Source: Acidobacteriota bacterium (GTDB taxonomy: Bacteria; Acidobacteriota; Terriglobia; Terriglobales; Acidobacteriaceae). Taken from it: a DNA stretch of 33,775 nucleotides. This document shows positions 32,595 through 33,775 of the stretch, one piece after another. The stretch is from NCBI GenBank assembly GCA_021793405.1, contig JAJYSV010000046.1:1-33775 (forward strand), read 5' to 3'. Each line of letters starts with the position of its first letter. Position 1 is the first letter of the stretch. A program made the position numbers and the translations under genes. Below the pieces are notes generated by a model, which was given only the letters and a program-made list of their open reading frames with translations, had not been told where the DNA came from and searched no databases.

Positions 32595-33371
32595 CTATTG
32601 TTTGAACGATTTTTTCATCTCCTCAAGGATAAAGGCTCTCTTCTCCCGGTCCATCAGGGGAATCTCTTCTCCGTAGTCTGCGTAGACATGCTCTATCAGG
32701 TAGTCCACATTTCCTCTAGTAACTTCCACATGGCCTATAGGATTACTTGCTTCAAGGATAGGAGCAGTGATCCTAGCTTTTTGGGAATCAGGGTCTATTA
32801 GCTGCTGCAAGATCGCATAGGCGAGGTAATCCGAAGCCTCTAAAAGAGGAGACTTTTCCATCGCACTATCTTTGCCGACTCGGCTTTTGCCGTGGTGGGT
32901 CTTGTATTTTTCAACCTGCCTGAAACTGTGAAAGGTTGCCGCCCTGGGGACCGCGAATTGTATTTGATCTTCAAACGTGAACTCAATCCGTTCTCGTTTT
33001 GGGATCAGTTTACTTTTAAGCACGGCATCAACCATTGCAACGAGTGCAATGCTATATCCAGCTAAGCCTATCTCGGCTATGGTGCCTTTTATCTTGTCCG
33101 CATAGTGCGCGGTCCTAACGGAACCCGCGAACGCGCGAAGGTTGGCTTGACTTGGTACTGAGCCAAGGCGAAGTAGTAAATCGCCATGTCTTTTAGTGGC
33201 TTTGGATGAGCCTAAGCGCATCTCCGCCAAGTGTAAGAATGGCCGATCACCCAATTCTTGGCGCCATAGTTTAAGGAATTGTTTCCAGTCCTTTCGCCTA
33301 CCGACTAATCCAGCGACCACGACAAAGCCGTCGCCCTTCTCGCCGCTTTCATCAAAGTAACCAAAGATCAT
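32595..33371 (-). CDS. DUF3800 domain-containing protein
   Basis: A 258-residue protein of unknown role whose start MIFGYFDESGEKGDGFVVVA matches the DUF3800 signature (FDESG), a predicted RNase H-like fold often carried by mobile or defence regions. A second conserved acidic site is in SPLLEASDYLAYAILQ. A longer open frame begins at 33479, but its extra 36 residues do not look like part of the domain. The ribosome-binding site is weak (GTGGGCGG). It is convergent with aspS and has AT-richer codon use than the synthetase genes. The flanking repeat at 33603 suggests a variable boundary. Confidence 0.85.
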   Translation of the reverse strand: MIFGYFDESGEKGDGFVVVAGLVGRRKDWKQFLKLWRQELGDRPFLHLAEMRLGSSKATKRHGDLLLRLGSVPSQANLRAFAGSVRTAHYADKIKGTIAEIGLAGYSIALVAMVDAVLKSKLIPKRERIEFTFEDQIQFAVPRAATFHSFRQVEKYKTHHGKSRVGKDSAMEKSPLLEASDYLAYAILQQLIDPDSQKARITAPILEASNPIGHVEVTRGNVDYLIEHVYADYGEEIPLMDREKRAFILEEMKKSFKQ

Positions 33372-33602
33372 TGCCGCCCACTTTGCCGGGAAGGCGATCG
33401 GCGAAACACATGGATCTTCGATTTCAAGAGATACCTGGGCATAGAGACCTCTGCGGACACCTGCCGATGAAGACGCCACAGTCCGCCAAGAATGTCAGCA
33501 GCGACTCGGAGAACTTCACAAATTTCATGCGGCGCTTAATGCAAGTGCCGCACTTGGAAATCAGAGGTAAGGAAACTCTGATTAAGTCTATCGAGAGTCC
33601 CT

Positions 33603-33660
33603 CAGGGGCTAAAGCCCTGGGGATTTTCATCCATTTACGGCACGGCTGAAGCCGTGCCCT
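33603..33660 (+). repeat. Intergenic repeat of the 'CAGGGGCTAAAGCCC' family, copy 2
   Basis: CAGGGGCTAAAGCCC (33603-33617), a short spacer, then GGCACGGCTGAAGCCGTGCC (33639-33658) and CT. It is the partner of 19181-19242, with compensating stem changes (ACGACT...AGTCGT versus ACGGCT...AGCCGT). Bases 33661-33775 hold no gene I can support. Confidence 0.8.
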
Positions 33661-33775
33661 GGAGTTTCTACATTTGCCTGGACGATTGTTAGCTGAGTCA
33701 TCCGGGTAAATAGGTCTGACAATAGATTATTATGTTGACATACCGACGTAACTAGACTACATTATTCTGAGTCCA

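Noticed and set aside
1-33775. CRISPR arrays, rRNA, tRNA, riboswitches
   Set aside because: No regularly spaced repeats, rRNA-like sequence, cloverleaf or recognisable riboswitch core was found by eye in the intergenic regions.

Overview
The window looks like chromosomal DNA from a GC-rich soil bacterium, most likely an acidobacterium of the Terriglobia/Acidobacteriaceae type. This is inference. It rests on the small secreted 'TNVI..HPFxxxNTTLPPGKY' protein, the secreted M28 peptidase with a PA domain, the NapC/NirT-type cytochrome with a CxxxCH first heme site, an MlaE/MlaF pair without MlaD, and many short intergenic hairpin repeats of the kind common in that phylum. No rRNA, tRNA or CRISPR array was found.

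Layout. (1) 0.2-2.9 kb: aceE, the homodimeric pyruvate dehydrogenase E1, standing alone. (2) 3.2-9.3 kb: a sugar-acid catabolic operon behind a clear promoter and palindromic operator. It holds a bicupin, an AldA-like aldehyde dehydrogenase, a secreted DUF4038/GH140-like glycosidase, a D-2-hydroxyacid dehydrogenase and an HpcH/HpaI aldolase. It appears to be decaying: the bicupin has an in-frame stop, the dehydrogenase has lost an internal segment and its C-terminus, and the operon ends in scraps of a lactonase-like gene and a YahK-type alcohol dehydrogenase. (3) 9.2-10.2 kb: mtgA, flanked by two ~109-bp direct repeats that each carry the tail of that alcohol dehydrogenase. (4) 10.5-15.1 kb: a small secreted protein, then (minus strand) mlaE-mlaF-like ABC genes and a secreted M28 peptidase. 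(5) 15.3-19.0 kb: an accessory patch with a broken IS110/IS1111-family element having inverted repeats at both ends, followed by a two-gene module (minus strand) of an unknown 242-aa protein and a predicted PD-(D/E)xK nuclease. (6) 19.5-21.0 kb: a B12-binding radical SAM enzyme among repeats. (7) 21.3-25.6 kb: a respiratory module of a monoheme cytochrome c, an 11-heme cytochrome, a membrane cytochrome b and a six-heme NapC/NirT cytochrome. (8) 25.9-29.2 kb: two tandem-domain universal stress proteins (minus) and a phosphotransacetylase-like enzyme (plus). (9) 29.3-32.5 kb: hisS and aspS. (10) 32.6-33.4 kb: a DUF3800 protein and a repeat.

The main biological signal is that four near-identical FNR/CRP-type palindromes, GTGA(T/C)-N4-(A/G)TCAC, precede the monoheme cytochrome gene, both stress-protein genes and the phosphotransacetylase gene. 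In two cases a good -10 box lies exactly where a class II activator site would require. This suggests one low-oxygen or redox regulon spanning about 21-29 kb. The most likely undescribed system is the nuclease two-gene module beside the IS element. The most instructive genome-decay story is the 3-10 kb locus.
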